NCBI GenBank assembly: GCA_039881145.1
Contig: JAYKKI010000133.1
Location: forward strand, 2,622,501 to 2,686,500
Source of the DNA: Druceiella hillmani
Lineage: Eukaryota > Arthropoda > Insecta > Lepidoptera > Hepialidae
Direction of reading: 5' to 3'
DNA length: 64,000 nt
Positions 1 through 12,060 of the stretch are shown in pieces (the stretch's first letter is position 1; each line of letters opens with the position of its first letter). The notes below the pieces were generated by a model. It saw nothing but the letters and a program-made list of their open reading frames with translations, was not told the DNA's origin and searched no databases. The position numbers and the translations under genes were made by a program.

Positions 1-722
1 TCAGAACATAAGGGAATTTTTCAACGCCTTCAAGGGTGTTTTGATAAAGGTTTCTGTCAATAATTTACAGTTAATGCTGACAAGCGCTAACTTTCGACAG
101 AAGACGCGCCCTTAACAAGAGGAAAGTTTTTCCTGTATACTTTCCTCTTGTTACATTATTATAACTCGTGTTATAACATTAGAAATAAGAAACGCTTTAT
201 ATAACCATGTTTTAACTCGTGTTATAACATTAGAAATAAGAAACTCTTCATATAACAAATTAAACTTTGTGTAAAAATTTTGGATACGAGAAAAATATAA
301 GTACTAACAAATAATCAGAGCGACAAACCTTTATTATTACTTCTAATTCCTGGACATATTTTGCGTGGACATCAAACTGAAAAATCCCTGTGTACGTGGC
401 AAGTCGTTTAGAATACCTCTGTTCCGTATGAAATCTACAGTATTCATCATAGTTAACCAAAAATAGATAATTTAATGCCGATTTCCTCATCTCTTGACAA
501 CCTTTGTTGAAAATTGCAGACAAATTAATCAAACATTCATCAGTACAGCATATGAAAGTTGTCAGATCAACGAACTCTACTAGATTTATGTTTTCTATTC
601 AATCTAATAACAGTACGTATCGATTGATCATATCTACTTGAGAAGATCAGGTTTACGGTGCCTCGCCTGAACGTTGGAATAACCAACTTCGCTCCATTAG
701 TATAATGTATACGTTTGTAATA
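1..722. repeat. Direct duplication, copy 1 (offset 1149 bp)
   Basis: This stretch recurs at 1150-1871. The first 515 bases look identical by eye between the copies; the remaining roughly 207 bases carry about 19 differences. Both copies hold a 10-bp inverted repeat, AAGAGGAAAG (117-126) against CTTTCCTCTT (140-149). Both also hold a 51-bp-offset internal repeat beginning with ACTCGTGTTATAACATTAG (about 161-207 and 212-258). The copy may continue left beyond the window. Homology ends after TACGTTTGTAATA. Confidence 0.95.
260..598 (-). pseudogene. Possible exon or gene fragment, unrecognised, copy 1
   Basis: A minus-strand open frame of about 113 codons runs from just after a TGA at 599-601 down to 260. 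There is no in-frame ATG upstream of the conserved part, so a complete small gene is unlikely. An exon bounded by splice sites is possible: an AAG|GTTTGT sequence follows the EVIIK codons near 330, and frame continues past it only briefly. The predicted peptide is mixed in composition, with cysteines and aromatic residues (for example CRFHTEQRYS and GIFQFDVHAKYVQELE). It does not look like a translation of simple repeat. I do not recognise the family. The same frame is open in the duplicate at 1409-1747. It may equally be chance or a dead fragment. Confidence 0.25.
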
Positions 723-1149
723 AAATTTATAATTTTTAATAATTATCTGTTATTGTTTCATAAAACTCCATAACTATTCCACGCTTTTTAATAAAACACA
801 TACACCATACATTTAATTGTGAATAAGTTTTATTAAATTTATTAACTCTATTAAAAAGTAATCTAAATAAAAACAGTACACTACTTGAAAATGAAACAGT
901 GCTAAACACAACAAAAACTCTTCTATATTTTAATAAAATAACTAAAGTAGCACATACTCCAAGACGAGCATTGGCAAAAATAAAAATAATAAAAGCAAAA
1001 AGAAGAGTAATTTATAAGTAAGCATAGTTTTCTTATCAGTGCCTAGGATAGCTTGCAATACAAGGGGCAGGATATCAACAACTATAAGCCATTATCGAAA
1101 GGAAAAAGCAGAAAAAAAACAGAGTAGGAAGATTATGTATATTTCGTCT
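723..1149. other. Spacer between duplicate copies
   Basis: AT-rich sequence with no open frame of note and no repeat that I recognise. It separates the two copies of the 720-bp duplication. It contains A-rich runs (about 960-1010 and 1100-1125). Confidence 0.6.
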
Positions 1150-1871
1150 TCAGAACATAAGGGAATTTTTCAACGCCTTCAAGGGTGTTTTGATAAAGGT
1201 TTCTGTCAATAATTTACAGTTAATGCTGACAAGCGCTAACTTTCGACAGAAGACGCGCCCTTAACAAGAGGAAAGTTTTTCCTGTATACTTTCCTCTTGT
1301 TACATTATTATAACTCGTGTTATAACATTAGAAATAAGAAACGCTTTATATAACCATGTTTTAACTCGTGTTATAACATTAGAAATAAGAAACTCTTCAT
1401 ATAACAAATTAAACTTTGTGTAAAAATTTTGGATACGAGAAAAATATAAGTACTAACAAATAATCAGAGCGACAAACCTTTATTATTACTTCTAATTCCT
1501 GGACATATTTTGCGTGGACATCAAACTGAAAAATCCCTGTGTACGTGGCAAGTCGTTTAGAATACCTCTGTTCCGTATGAAATCTACAGTATTCATCATA
1601 GTTAACCAAAAATAGATAATTTAATGCCGATTTCCTCATCTCTTGACAACCTTTGTTGAAAATTACTGACAAATTTATCAAACATTCATCAGTAAAACAT
1701 ATGAAAGTTTTCAGATCGACGAACTCTACTATATTTACGTTTTCTATTCAATCTAATAACAGTACGTCTCGATTAACCACATCTACTTGAAAAGATGACG
1801 TTTACGGTGCGTCGCCTGAACGTTGGAATAACCAACTTCGCTCCATTAGTATAATGTATACGTTTGTAATA
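1150..1871. repeat. Direct duplication, copy 2
   Basis: Second copy of 1-722. It appears identical to copy 1 through 1664 (matching 515) and then diverges by about 9 percent to 1871, where copy 2 runs into a CA dinucleotide tract while copy 1 continues into AT-rich DNA. Hairpin and 51-bp internal repeats are preserved at +1149. Confidence 0.95.
1409..1747 (-). pseudogene. Possible exon or gene fragment, unrecognised, copy 2
   Basis: Duplicate of the minus-strand open frame at 260-598. The lower-coordinate part is identical. The upstream part differs at several codons (for example A to V after NLS, C to F before TDEC, T to K before TFIC) but stays open, bounded by the same TGA codon. Absence of stops among about a dozen substitutions is mildly suggestive of former coding, but the region is too short to prove it. 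No family recognised. Confidence 0.25.
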
Positions 1872-1916
1872 CACACACACACACACCATACACTCAAACA
1901 CACACATGTACATATT
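1872..1916. repeat. CA-rich microsatellite
   Basis: (AC)n from about 1872 to 1886, then imperfect ACACAC blocks to 1910. It forms the right border of duplicate copy 2. Confidence 0.8.
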
Positions 1917-2489
1917 TGTAATAATTTTCTAGGTAATAGGTTAATGCAGTGTAAATAAATAAACGAATATCCAGAAAATAACGTACCTCTGCCTGTCTCT
2001 ATCCCTCGTCACAATAATAACCCTAGAAACGCTAGTTTTATTTTCATACAATTTGTTTAGCATATAAATACGATATATTAAGTTTAATATAAGTTTTCCT
2101 TGCAAATTTCAAAAAGGTAGAGTATGCCTACCTGTCCAAGTTATAATATAAAGATCTGATTGCATCCAGTTTTTTTAAATTTAATATATGTAATTATCAC
2201 TGACCATATTTCAGTCTGTTACAATAATAGAGAGATGAGTAGTAATTGTTTTCGAAAAACATGTCGAGACGAAAATGGTCAAGGATCTTACTCTCTTAAT
2301 TTTTGCAATGACTGCTACATTAAAAATATTTGAAGAACTAGAAAAAATAACGAGGAATATGTAAAGGATTCATCTCGATAATGTTATCAAATTAAATTAA
2401 ATTGTTAATTATAAATCTTATTATTATTTGAATAAAAGTAACTACTAAAATAACTGTTTCATTAAAATTAATTAAATAAAAGAAAAATT
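1917..2489. other. AT-rich stretch, nothing recognised
   Basis: No gene-sized open frame, no RNA gene and no clear relation to the macro-repeat blocks that start near 2490. Confidence 0.5.
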
Positions 2490-4060
2490 AACTGAGAAAA
2501 TGTAAATACGCAAACAATGTGTGCTTATCTCATTCTTTATTTCGGGTTTTAATAAACTTATGGAATCAAACTCAATTGTTAACATAATATATTATTATTT
2601 AGAGGAAATTAATGAGGAACATATAGAAACACAAAACAATACAAGTTTAACTCATTTGAAATTCGAAATTTTAATAAACTTGTCGAAACAAACTTAATTT
2701 TTTATTTAACTTACTTAATAAAGTTAGTTATTTTTCAGTAGTCGCGTGGCGTTAAATATTTAAATAATGGCACATGGTTTACTGGCCTGCAATTAGTTTA
2801 CGGCTCAAAAATTGTCATGCTTTCTTATTTTCTGCACATTTTCACCACGGTGACCAGCGTGGTGAATGTTTTAGCTCTTGTTTTAGTTGTAAACTTAAAA
2901 AAATCTGCAGATGCTCGCATCGTTACGCCTTGTAATTTCTTTAAATTTTCATGTTTTTTTTGTTTTTCGTCGTTTTTTTCTCAAGATACCCTACCTCGAA
3001 AGGAAAATGGAACATTTACAAAGTCGCTAGAGAATATGGCATATCCGTCTTACAAATCCATTTTTCTCGGAAACCGCTTGAAGACGAAACTTGAAATTTT
3101 GCATGGTAATAAAGTATATTAACCCGCACATTCCTCAATCACACAATAATCAAAAGAGCATTTTTAGGGGAACCAAATTAAATGCTAGATACAATTTTTC
3201 TTGAGGTCAACGTAAGGTTTTAAATGACAATTTTTTTTATAATTTTTTAAATTATATCTTCTATGATACACGAAGAAAAGTACAAAAAATATTCACCCTT
3301 CCATTTTCAAAACGATTGGCGCCTAAATTTACGGTAAAAACCGGATTTGTAGAAGCCTACCTAAATATTATATCGATAATTCTAGAGATGGTAATTCATG
3401 AGATATTCATGTTAATATGTACGCTAATTGGTTATATTAAGTACGATTAAATATTTCTAAACGCTACGAAATCCATATTATTGGAGAATAATGTTAAGTA
3501 AAACACTTTCTTTTGAAACGGGTACACGATAATTAATGCGCTAGCCAGACTAAACTTTTTCTTTATTTCATTCTGCCTTAATGACTAAATAAATTCAAAC
3601 TTATTTTATATGATAATATAATAAATTGAATAAAATTTAAGCTGTTTAATTTAACTAAATTAAAAACCAACAAGGCTAGATGCGTAGACTTTTCGTTTTG
3701 CTTCTCCTAAGATTACACTAAACTTTTAGACTAGACACAATCATAATATTAGGATAAGGAAAATGCTTTGAGGTAATTCTGGTGTCTGCTAAAAGCGATT
3801 AGAGCTAGGTATATCAGACAAACTCGACATTGAAGAAATGGAAAATAGAAAATGTGGAGGACGTGAAAGAGCTAGAAAGAACTGCTTAGGACGGAACTTC
3901 TAAACTGACTATATTTTGAACCATCCTTAATTATTTAAATATCCATTCTACTAATTTTCTGAATAATTTTCATCGATGCTGATAATTAAGTAGAATGTTT
4001 GGAACTTTACAAAAGTGTAAAAATAAATTAAATAAATTGAGGGTGAGTAACAAAAATATT
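2490..4060. repeat. Macro-repeat unit 0 (truncated)
   Basis: First and shortest member of the large tandem array. Recognisable blocks in order: the TTTAACTCATTTG leader (about 2490-2700, partly doubled), the block with TACGGCTCAAAAATTG and GCTCGCATCGTTACGCC (2780-2935), the GGAAAATGGAAC repeat (2985-3135), the GAAATGGAAAATAGAAAATG block (3835-3885) and the AACCATCCTTAATTATTTAA block (3920-4040). The blocks normally lying between the last two are missing, so about 5 kb or more of the standard unit has been lost. Confidence 0.75.
2985..3135 (+). mobile_element. Lepidopteran-type dispersed repeat remnant, copy 1
   Basis: Carries AAAGGAAAATGGAACATTT, TTTTTCTCGGAAACCGCTTG and TTGCATGGTAATAAAG in order. 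From memory, the pattern of AGGAAAATGGAACCC followed by CTCGGAAACCACTNGAC and AAATTTGGCAT is a common interspersed repeat in moths and butterflies. Related copies lie at 5385, 11905, 21140 and 30400, at the same place in successive macro-repeat units, so they descend from one insertion before amplification. A short plus-strand frame through this copy (2817-3122) is not conserved in the other units. Confidence 0.6.
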
Positions 4061-5384
4061 AAGAAACGATTACCTTACCCGAAGTCCTTTTATACCCAAG
4101 CCATTTCTTAAAACAGACTCACTTCATTACCCATCTGCGTATTGTATTAAAATAATGCCATCATTAATATAAATAGCAGACTGACAGCTAGCCAGCAAAT
4201 AATGATAGAAAATGCTGAAAATTAACATACATCTCTTAAACCAGACTACCTACAAACAGAATACTTGAACTCATTCAGCGAACATAATCATATTCATAAA
4301 TTACGTAACGTCAATAATATATAGGTTAATTATGTGATGACTTAGCTGAATAAAGTTTATCTCGTTCATAATCTAAGTTAATATAATTGTAATTTATTCG
4401 CTATATTTTCGATAAATAAATTAAATGTTGTTTTGAAATAATTAAATTAACACAGCGCATAATGGATGTGGAAATAAATTAAATTAAAGAGCTCACCTAA
4501 AATTTAAGATCATGTTTAATTATACCCAATTTGAAATAGAATGATATACAAATTTTATTGAATACACGATAAATTATTTAACTTCAATTGTAAAAGGCTA
4601 TCACCATTTGTCCGTATTTAACATGACCAATTATTTAGGAAAAATTAATTTTCTTTAAGAAAACGCTGCAAAATTGGGGACATGTTAACAAGTGTCACTT
4701 ACTCCAATTTATTAAGCTCTGAATTTGACATATTTGTTAATTCGTTACCGCTATTTTTAGCATTCCGTTAACCAAGTTTCTGAATAGGAGCAAATTTTAG
4801 GACAATATCGTAAATCTTTTCTAACCCGACTTGCCATAAAACAGAAAATTGGGATTAGAATTTTACGAACATTACTGTGTTTTATTTTATTGAATGTTTT
4901 ATAATAAAAATTACCTTTAACTATTTTTCGGAAAAGCTAAAATGGGTGTTTTTTTCTGACTGGGAGTTTATTAAAAGGCGGCATCCACGGAACAATAGGG
5001 GACATAGGTGATCATTCTTAATTTGGGATTTTAATAAAATTTTATTTATTTATCATTGAGAGAAAGTTTTAATTTGCTATTAAAACTAAAAAAATATTTG
5101 AGGTAACTTAGTTAACAGTTACTTTAGTTTCCCAGGTTCCCCTTGTGTTAAGTAATAGTCACTATAAATATTTTTTAAATAAATAGTTAATGATACATTG
5201 CTCAATAGTCTAAGATTGTTTATGGTTTAAAATTTAATGGCACTCTCCTCATTTTTTTGTACATTTTTACTATGGTGGCCTCACGTCAAAAAGACCACGA
5301 GCGCTCGTATTGTTACACCATGTAATTTTACTAATTTTTATGTTTTTTTTTTGGTGGTCGTTAGTTTCTTTAGGTTTCTCTACC

Positions 5385-5520
5385 AATGTAGGCCATTCAA
5401 AATTCAATAGGAAAATGGAACCCTTACAAGATCTCTCGAAAATCGGACAAACAAATCGGACAACGGAACTTAAAATTTGGCATGACAACAAAGTAAATTA
5501 ACCATCTGATACATCAAAAG
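5385..5520 (+). mobile_element. Lepidopteran-type dispersed repeat remnant, copy 2
   Basis: Contains AATAGGAAAATGGAACCCTT, then a shortened middle and AACTTAAAATTTGGCATGA. Same position in unit 1 as the copy at 2985 in unit 0. Overlapping short frames on both strands (5270-5501) are explained by this repeat and its flank. Confidence 0.6.
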
Positions 5521-7019
5521 CTGTTAATTGAAAATATTTATATGGCAATTTATGGCACGAAAATTATGTTTAGTACTCTGAGATATGTAGTAAATGTGCT
5601 CATTGAATTATTGAATCGTAAATTAATGTTAAAAAACAAGTTTTTCCAGCCTACGTAAAAATTCTAGAACGGTTATGACGATGAGTGTAGATGTCGTAAT
5701 TGTTGGGATAATGACGATAATATTTGTGCCCACACTACCTAATTTTATTATTTACGATTAAATATTTATTGCATTATGAAATCCAAAGCAGTGACGATTT
5801 ATTATAAGTAAAGCCATTTCCCTTGAAACGTCATATAGAACCATCAATGTGCCAGCCAGACTATCACTTCTTTTGTACTTCATTCTCCTCTAACGTGTAA
5901 ATAAATCCGGACATGTTTTATATGGTAAAACTATTTTTTTGAACAAAATTTTAGTTTTCAAACTTATAGATTATAAATTACAATTTAAAAAACTATATAC
6001 AATACAAACAAATACTTTTTCTTTCCCTAATATTACGTTAACCTTTAAGGCAAGACATAATCATAACATTGAGATAAGGAAAATATTTTGAGAAATTCTT
6101 GTGTTTCCTAATAACGATTAGGAATAGGTGCATCCGACAAACTCGACGATGAAGAAATGGAAAATAGAAAATGTGGAGGGTGTAAGACTAGAAAGAGCCA
6201 TTTAGGACGGAGCCTTGAAATTAAGTACGTATACGAGAGTGAGGAAAACGTTTCTGCAAATGGAACAATATTGTAAATACAAATAACTTTTACATGTACA
6301 AACGTAAACTGAGGGAATAAAGGTAATTGCTATTTTAAAACTTCAGTTGCTAAATTGGAGTTATTGTTGAATCGCCATTTCCTTCGTGATGGAAAGTGAA
6401 ATATATGGAGATTTAGTAGCCAAGAAATATATAAAAAACGTCATTTCAAAAGTTTCAAAACGCCATAAGTGATAGAAGAGGGAACTTTTGGTTATAAGTC
6501 GGCCAACATTAATACATTATTTTTGTCTTAAAGGCATGAATAAAAATGGCATTTTAGGAATTTCATCAGCTACATATGGAAAAGAAAGTCAATTGAGTCC
6601 CATTTTCAAAGAAACACTTTTTGATTCTTAAAGAGATATAAAAATTTCTAGACATTCTCACCAACGTCAATGGTAAACACTTTTTTGCAATGAAAAGCCG
6701 AATTAAGAAAATTGTAGGACTAAAATAAATTATTTCAAATCCTACGAGAAAGAGTTGACTATGAAAGAAAAGGGCAATATTTACATTACAATATAGCCTT
6801 TGATATAAGTAACTTAAATGTATGCAACCGAAAAAATGCGCATGAATATTTCCTGAAGAAATACATTTTGAAAATCTCCATAATAAACCTTTATATACAT
6901 TTGGAACCTGTTAGGAAGTGGATATGGGTGAAGATGATTAAGAGGTAAGGTACATCATATTCATCCCTGAGTTATAAAATTATTTCCTTAAATGGAATCA
7001 CTATTAAATCAGCTAAAGT

Positions 7020-7290
7020 TAAATTGATTTTAGGTTAGGTTGGATTAGGCTCGGTAAGCTTAGGTTAGGAATACTTAGGTTATGTTAATTTAGATCAAGT
7101 TAGGTTATGATAAATTGACTTAGGTTAGATCATGTTGGATTGGATCAAGTATGGTAACAATGAATTGGGCTAGGTTAGATTGCGGTAGATCAATTTAGTT
7201 TGGATAATTTAAAGTTAGGTCAAGTTACACTGAATTTTTTTTTTAATGTATTGAATTTAATCGGCAGATAGGATTGGATTATATTTGTTT
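7020..7290. repeat. TTAGGTT-rich degenerate tract, unit 1
   Basis: Irregular tandem TTAGGTT/TTGGAT/TTAGAT words with longer-range landmarks (GGATCAAGTTAGGTTATGAT, GGCTAGGTTAGATTG) that recur in the units at 13590, 22770, 31670, 31985 and 37735. It is not a telomere array: perfect (TTAGG)n runs are absent. Confidence 0.8.
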
Positions 7291-9660
7291 GTTAGTTTTT
7301 ACATTATAAGTCGTTATGCAGCACGATGGATCGCTAACATATTCTTACTATTTTAGAGAGTTTAAATTATCAATTTCTTTTTAAACTTTAGTCTTTTACA
7401 GTTTAGACAGTAAAAAATGTACATATAAAATTTTCGTGTAAATTCAATATTCCGATAGTATATTTACTAGTTTATTTTGAAACTGAAAAAACTTTGAAAG
7501 ATGACAGTAATAAACTTACAGGTATATTGGTAAAATAACAATCTTTGGTAACTAAAAAAAGAAGACATACATTAAGAAGATCGCAAGGTGGCAGGTTTTC
7601 AGGTATTTAAAAGAAGAATTTCAAACAAACAAAAAGAAGTTTATGCAAAGTTATACTTAAACAAATGACAATTTATATCTTTGAAACTTTTAATAATCAA
7701 ATAACGATTTTGGGCAATGGAACCCAATTCAATATTTTTGAAAATCATATTCATGGATTTACTTGGATTTAATGGCATATTTATGAATCCTGATGTAAAT
7801 ACATTTTACTTTGACAAGTAAATATATTGAGAACTAAGTTTCTTTGAACAAAATATTTTTCAATTTTACCTATTTTTAATTATAAATCAATAAAAAAATA
7901 AGTACTTAACTCACTTAAGGCTTTAGAAAATTTAATTTCGGTCCGAGAAAACCTAACCATATTTCTGAAGTGATTTTATTCGCAAAGACTCCTAACCGAC
8001 GCAATCAAGGTCTTTTTTATTTGTATGTAACGTCTCTAATCCAGATTACAGACTATTTAAAGACATGACCTTAATGAATATTCCACAGTTTAAAATATTT
8101 TTTTGGCAAATTAAGTAGAAAAGAATATCATGGCTTTCTTTGATTGTCTCATTGAATTAGAATATTTCCAATATATACATATAATAAAATTGTAACAGAG
8201 TTAATTCCGTACATGGAAAATATTTTAAAAAGAGTGAATGATTTAGCGTATAGAATGTAAGTAGAAACCAGAAAACCTTTTTTTAGAATGTTTTATCTCT
8301 CAGTCTTTATTTTATTTTGTGCGTCACTCACGCAAAATTTACTGAACAGATTTTGATCAAATCTATGGTAATATCTATGGTAATAAAAATTCATAAACAA
8401 GATCAATACACAACAAAAAAATGTTTCTTTCTTATTCGAAATTTCACACGAGTGAAACCGTAATGCATAGCTAGTATCATTTAAAACTTTTGTCAATGTT
8501 AAACTTTATATTATAGCCGTAAAGAGTACTCTAACTTTCAAAAGTACAACATCTTGTAAATAAATAATTTAAATGTTTTTGGAGCAAACTTTAAAATTTA
8601 GACAACATTTTTCGTTTTAAATAAGCTCATTTGCTAAATTTACTTATTGAAAATATGTTACATTGGCAAGAGCTATCCTCTTATAAAACTTTGCCCAAAA
8701 TAAGCCCCTATAGTAGCTTTTGAATGCGCAACTTCAAAAGTACGGAATCACACCTAATTTAGACGTATTAAAATGAAAACGTTAAAAGCTCTTTGTAAAT
8801 TAAAGAGTACTTAGTTTTTCGTTGTTTAATTAATTTCGAAAGAAAAACATGGGTGACAATAAAATTTATTTAGTATTTTAAAATTACAATTGAGCTTTTG
8901 CTGTTTGGACCAAGTTATTTTAAATTTATGAAGAGGTTAAGTGGAATTTTGTAATTTTCTTTAAAGTGAATATTAATTAATGCATGGAATTATGAAGTAT
9001 ATATTGTTAAAAATAGAAGTAACTAAGTTTTGATGGACATAGACGGTTATGTATATTATCAGTGTTTATTCATTAGGTAATTCAATTTTAGAAACAGATC
9101 AGTAATTACTTAATATTTATTTTGAAATAATATTTCTAATAAATTACTTTTGTTCTAAAACTTATCTTTTGAAACCTGTGGCATACTTCGACCTATGCAA
9201 ATACATCCTATAAAATACTCATTTGCAAAAATGAAATCAAGGAAAGCATATATCCTGACAGAATATACTTTTCTTATTAGCACCATGGCCTTACGTGAGC
9301 AAGTGATACGAAGTAAGTGATATGAAGGGAAACTTATTGATCGCCATAAGCCATTATGGAAGAAAACATAGCAGGAAAACACATTGTAAAAAAACGTATG
9401 CCCTGGCTTCGAAATCTATGAGAATGGTTTAACTAATCATCTGGTGTCTTTTTTGAGGAGCTGTCAACAAACTACCGTTAATGATGAAAATCGCTAACCA
9501 TGAGAAAAGATAAAATTTAAATAGAAAAATGCTTTATAATCGACTAATTTTTGAAAAATCTAATCGACTTAGAAGTTAGAAATATTTGTGTAACGAATTG
9601 TGAAATAATTTTAGATATTGAATATATTTGGCATTAATTTTATAGAAATTCATTGTTCAC

Positions 9661-9785
9661 AATTAAACGAAACTACGTGATGTAGTATTATTTCCACTTT
9701 CTTTAAGTTCTTTACCACAACCTAGGTTTCGTTGTATTACAACATCATGTAATACAACGAATTATAATTATAATTCCTAGAAGAA
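9661..9785. mobile_element. Foldback element, collapsed copy
   Basis: One arm of the foldback family, from AATTAAACGAAACTACGTG through CCTAGGTTTCGTTGTATTAC, followed directly by a truncated second arm. CGTTGTATTAC (9730-9740) pairs with GTAATACAACG (9749-9759). The left flank, with ATATTTGGCATTAATTTTAT, matches the flank of the copies at 23211 and 61540, so the element is longer than the palindrome. No coding capacity. Confidence 0.8.
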
Positions 9786-11678
9786 GAAAATCAAAAAGCC
9801 GTGGTTCTAGGTTGAATAGAGCATTTTTAGTAGCTAGTAACAAGTTTTACTTAAAAATATTGAATGTTTTTTTTTCGAGTTCACTATATGTATAGATAAT
9901 TTGTATTTAAACAACGAACTAAGCTTATGTTAGGCAAAATTATCATATTTTCCAACATATGAGAACGGGACAACTCTTTTTTTTTTGGTATTTTTAGATA
10001 ATATTCGAAAGCTATAATCGAAAGTAAATTGTTAAAAATATATTTTCATAAAATGTGTTTTGTTATAATCACTGAGATTGTTTAGATTTCGTATATTCTT
10101 AATTATGTGTCTAAAATAGTAATAGAAATACTCGAAAATGGATAAAAACCACGTGTATTAAATATTTGAGACAATGTCTTCCTCAAAATTTAATTTAATT
10201 TCTATGATCGGACATGTGATTAATAATCATATTTTAAACCACTTAAAATTATTTAAATAATCGTTCTATCAATTTTCCAAATTACTATCATCAATACTAA
10301 AAATGAAGTAGCATGTTGGGAATTTTATGAAAGTGTAAAAACAAATAGAATAAATTGAAAGTAAGTAACAATAATATTAGGAAACGATTATATTAATCGA
10401 AGGTTTTTTATACCTAAGTCGTTTCATAAAATATATTCACTTGATTACCCGTCTGCCTATTGTATTAAAATAACGAAATCATTAATTTAAATATAAGACT
10501 GACTTGCTAGCAAACAATAGTAGGAAACGTTGCAAATTAACATACGTCTCTAAAACCAGACTACCTACAAACTGAATCCTTGAACTTATTTAGCCAATAA
10601 AATTATTTTCGTAAATTACGTAACGTCTATAATATTTAGGTTAATTATATGATAACCAAACCAAGCTGAATAAAGTTTATCTCGTTCATAATCTAAGTTA
10701 ATATAATGGTATTTTTTCGCTACATATTTTTGATACATAAATTAAATTATGTTTTAATATAATTAAGTTAACACAGCAAACAGTGGATGGGAAAATAAAT
10801 AAAATTAAAGAGGCCACCTAAAACTTGAGGCCATATTTAATCATAACTAATTTGAAGCCGAATGAAATCATATGTTATTGAATACACGAAAAATTATTTA
10901 ACTTAAATTATAAAAGGTTATTACATAAAGTGTATGCTAAGACGTATGTGCAAACAAAACTTCCAAAACGTTAGTCCGTATTTTGAACATGAACAATTAT
11001 TTTGGAAAACTTAATTTTCTTTAAGAAAACATAAAATTCGAAGTGAATTTTAATAGGTGCCGCTTACATATTTATTATTTCGTTGCCACTATTTTTAGCG
11101 TTTCGTAAATCAGCTTTCTGAATGGAAGCAAATGTTTGCGACAATATCGTTCATCTCCCCTAAATCGAATGTACTGTAAATTTAAATTCTACTCATGTCA
11201 TGTAATTAATTGCCATAAAACTAAAAATTGGGATTAAAATTTTGCAAACAATACTGTGTTTGATTCTATTGACTGTGTTTGTAATAACAAATTACGGTTA
11301 ACGATTTTTCCGAAAACCTATAATATATGTTTATTTTCATTTCTGCCTGATAATTTATTAAAAGGCGATCTCCCCTATCATCGCGGAAAAATAAAGGCGA
11401 GGAAATTTTAATACATGGATAAGGAATAACGTATGGGTAACTTAAATACACAAAAAGTAAAAGCTTAATCCATACGTAATTTGAGATGTCAATAAGGTTT
11501 ATTTAATTTATCATTGAGAGAACGTTTTAATTTGCTATTAAATCTAAAAACTGTTTAAGGTAACTTAGTAAAGAGTTACTTTAGTTTCCTAGGTCACCCG
11601 GTGTCAAGTAATAGCCACTATAAATTTCGTCGAATAAATAGATAATGGCACATTGCTCAATAGCCTAAGATTGTTTAT

Positions 11679-11774
11679 GGTCCAAAAATTGGTGGCTCTC
11701 TCCTCATTTTTCTGTACATTTCTACCGGTCCAAAAATTGGTGGCTCTCTCCTCATTTTTCTGTACATTTCTACC
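11679..11774. repeat. 48-bp tandem duplication
   Basis: Two adjacent copies, apparently perfect, starting GGTCCAAAAATTGGTGGCTC and ending CATTTCTACC (offset exactly 48). It creates the doubled peptide motif of a minus-strand frame at 11604-11804, which is not otherwise conserved and is not called a gene. Confidence 0.95.
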
Positions 11775-11904
11775 GTGCTGGCCTCTTCTTGGTTTCAGTT
11801 GCACACGTTAAAAAGACCAGGAGCACTAGCATTGTTACGCCGTGTAATTTAACTATTTTTTATATTTTTTCATTCTGGTTATTTCTTTTAGGATTCTCTA
11901 CTGA

Positions 11905-12060
11905 TAAAGGTCATCCTAAATTCAATAACAAAATGGAGCCCTAACAAGATCAGTCAAAAATATGGCACATCTGTCGGAAGCAGACGTTTTTCTCGGAAAC
12001 CACTTGATAATGAAAATTAAAATTTGTCATGACAATAAAGTAAATTAACCCGCATATACA
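11905..12060 (+). mobile_element. Lepidopteran-type dispersed repeat remnant, copy 3
   Basis: Contains AATAACAAAATGGAGCCCTA, TTTTTCTCGGAAACCACTTG, TTTGTCATGACAATAAAGTA and AACCCGCAT. Same unit position as copies 2985, 5385, 21140 and 30400. Confidence 0.65.

Larger units (their letters stand above)
4061..10380. repeat. Macro-repeat unit 1 (about 6.3 kb)
   Basis: Opens with the AAACGATTACC...GTCCTTTTATACCCAAGCC anchor shared by all units. Blocks in order: TTGTTTATGG...CTCGTATTGTTAC (5200-5325), the dispersed repeat (5385-5520), GAAATGGAAAATAGAAAATG (6150-6200), the TTAGGTT-rich tract (7020-7290), CCTAACCATATTTCTGAAG (7945-8000), AAATAAGCTCATTTGC to CACACCTAATTTAGACG (8615-8770), a foldback element remnant (9661-9785), TTTTACTTAAAAATATTG (9845) and the closing AAACCACTTAAAATT block (10230-10340). 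The dispersed element at 16590, the conserved open frame at 18094 and the CCCGCGACTT element present in unit 2 are absent here. Confidence 0.85.

Noticed and set aside
260..598. Assignment of the minus-strand frame to a chemoreceptor or other named insect family
   Set aside because: No diagnostic motif is visible; any name would be a guess.
7020..7290. Telomere or interstitial telomeric repeat
   Set aside because: TTAGGTT words are irregular, mixed with TTGGAT and TTAGAT, and embedded in conserved unit sequence; no pure (TTAGG)n run.
11604..11804. Minus-strand frame with a doubled peptide motif
   Set aside because: The doubling is the 48-bp DNA duplication; the frame is not open in the matching blocks at 5200, 30190 and 36060.
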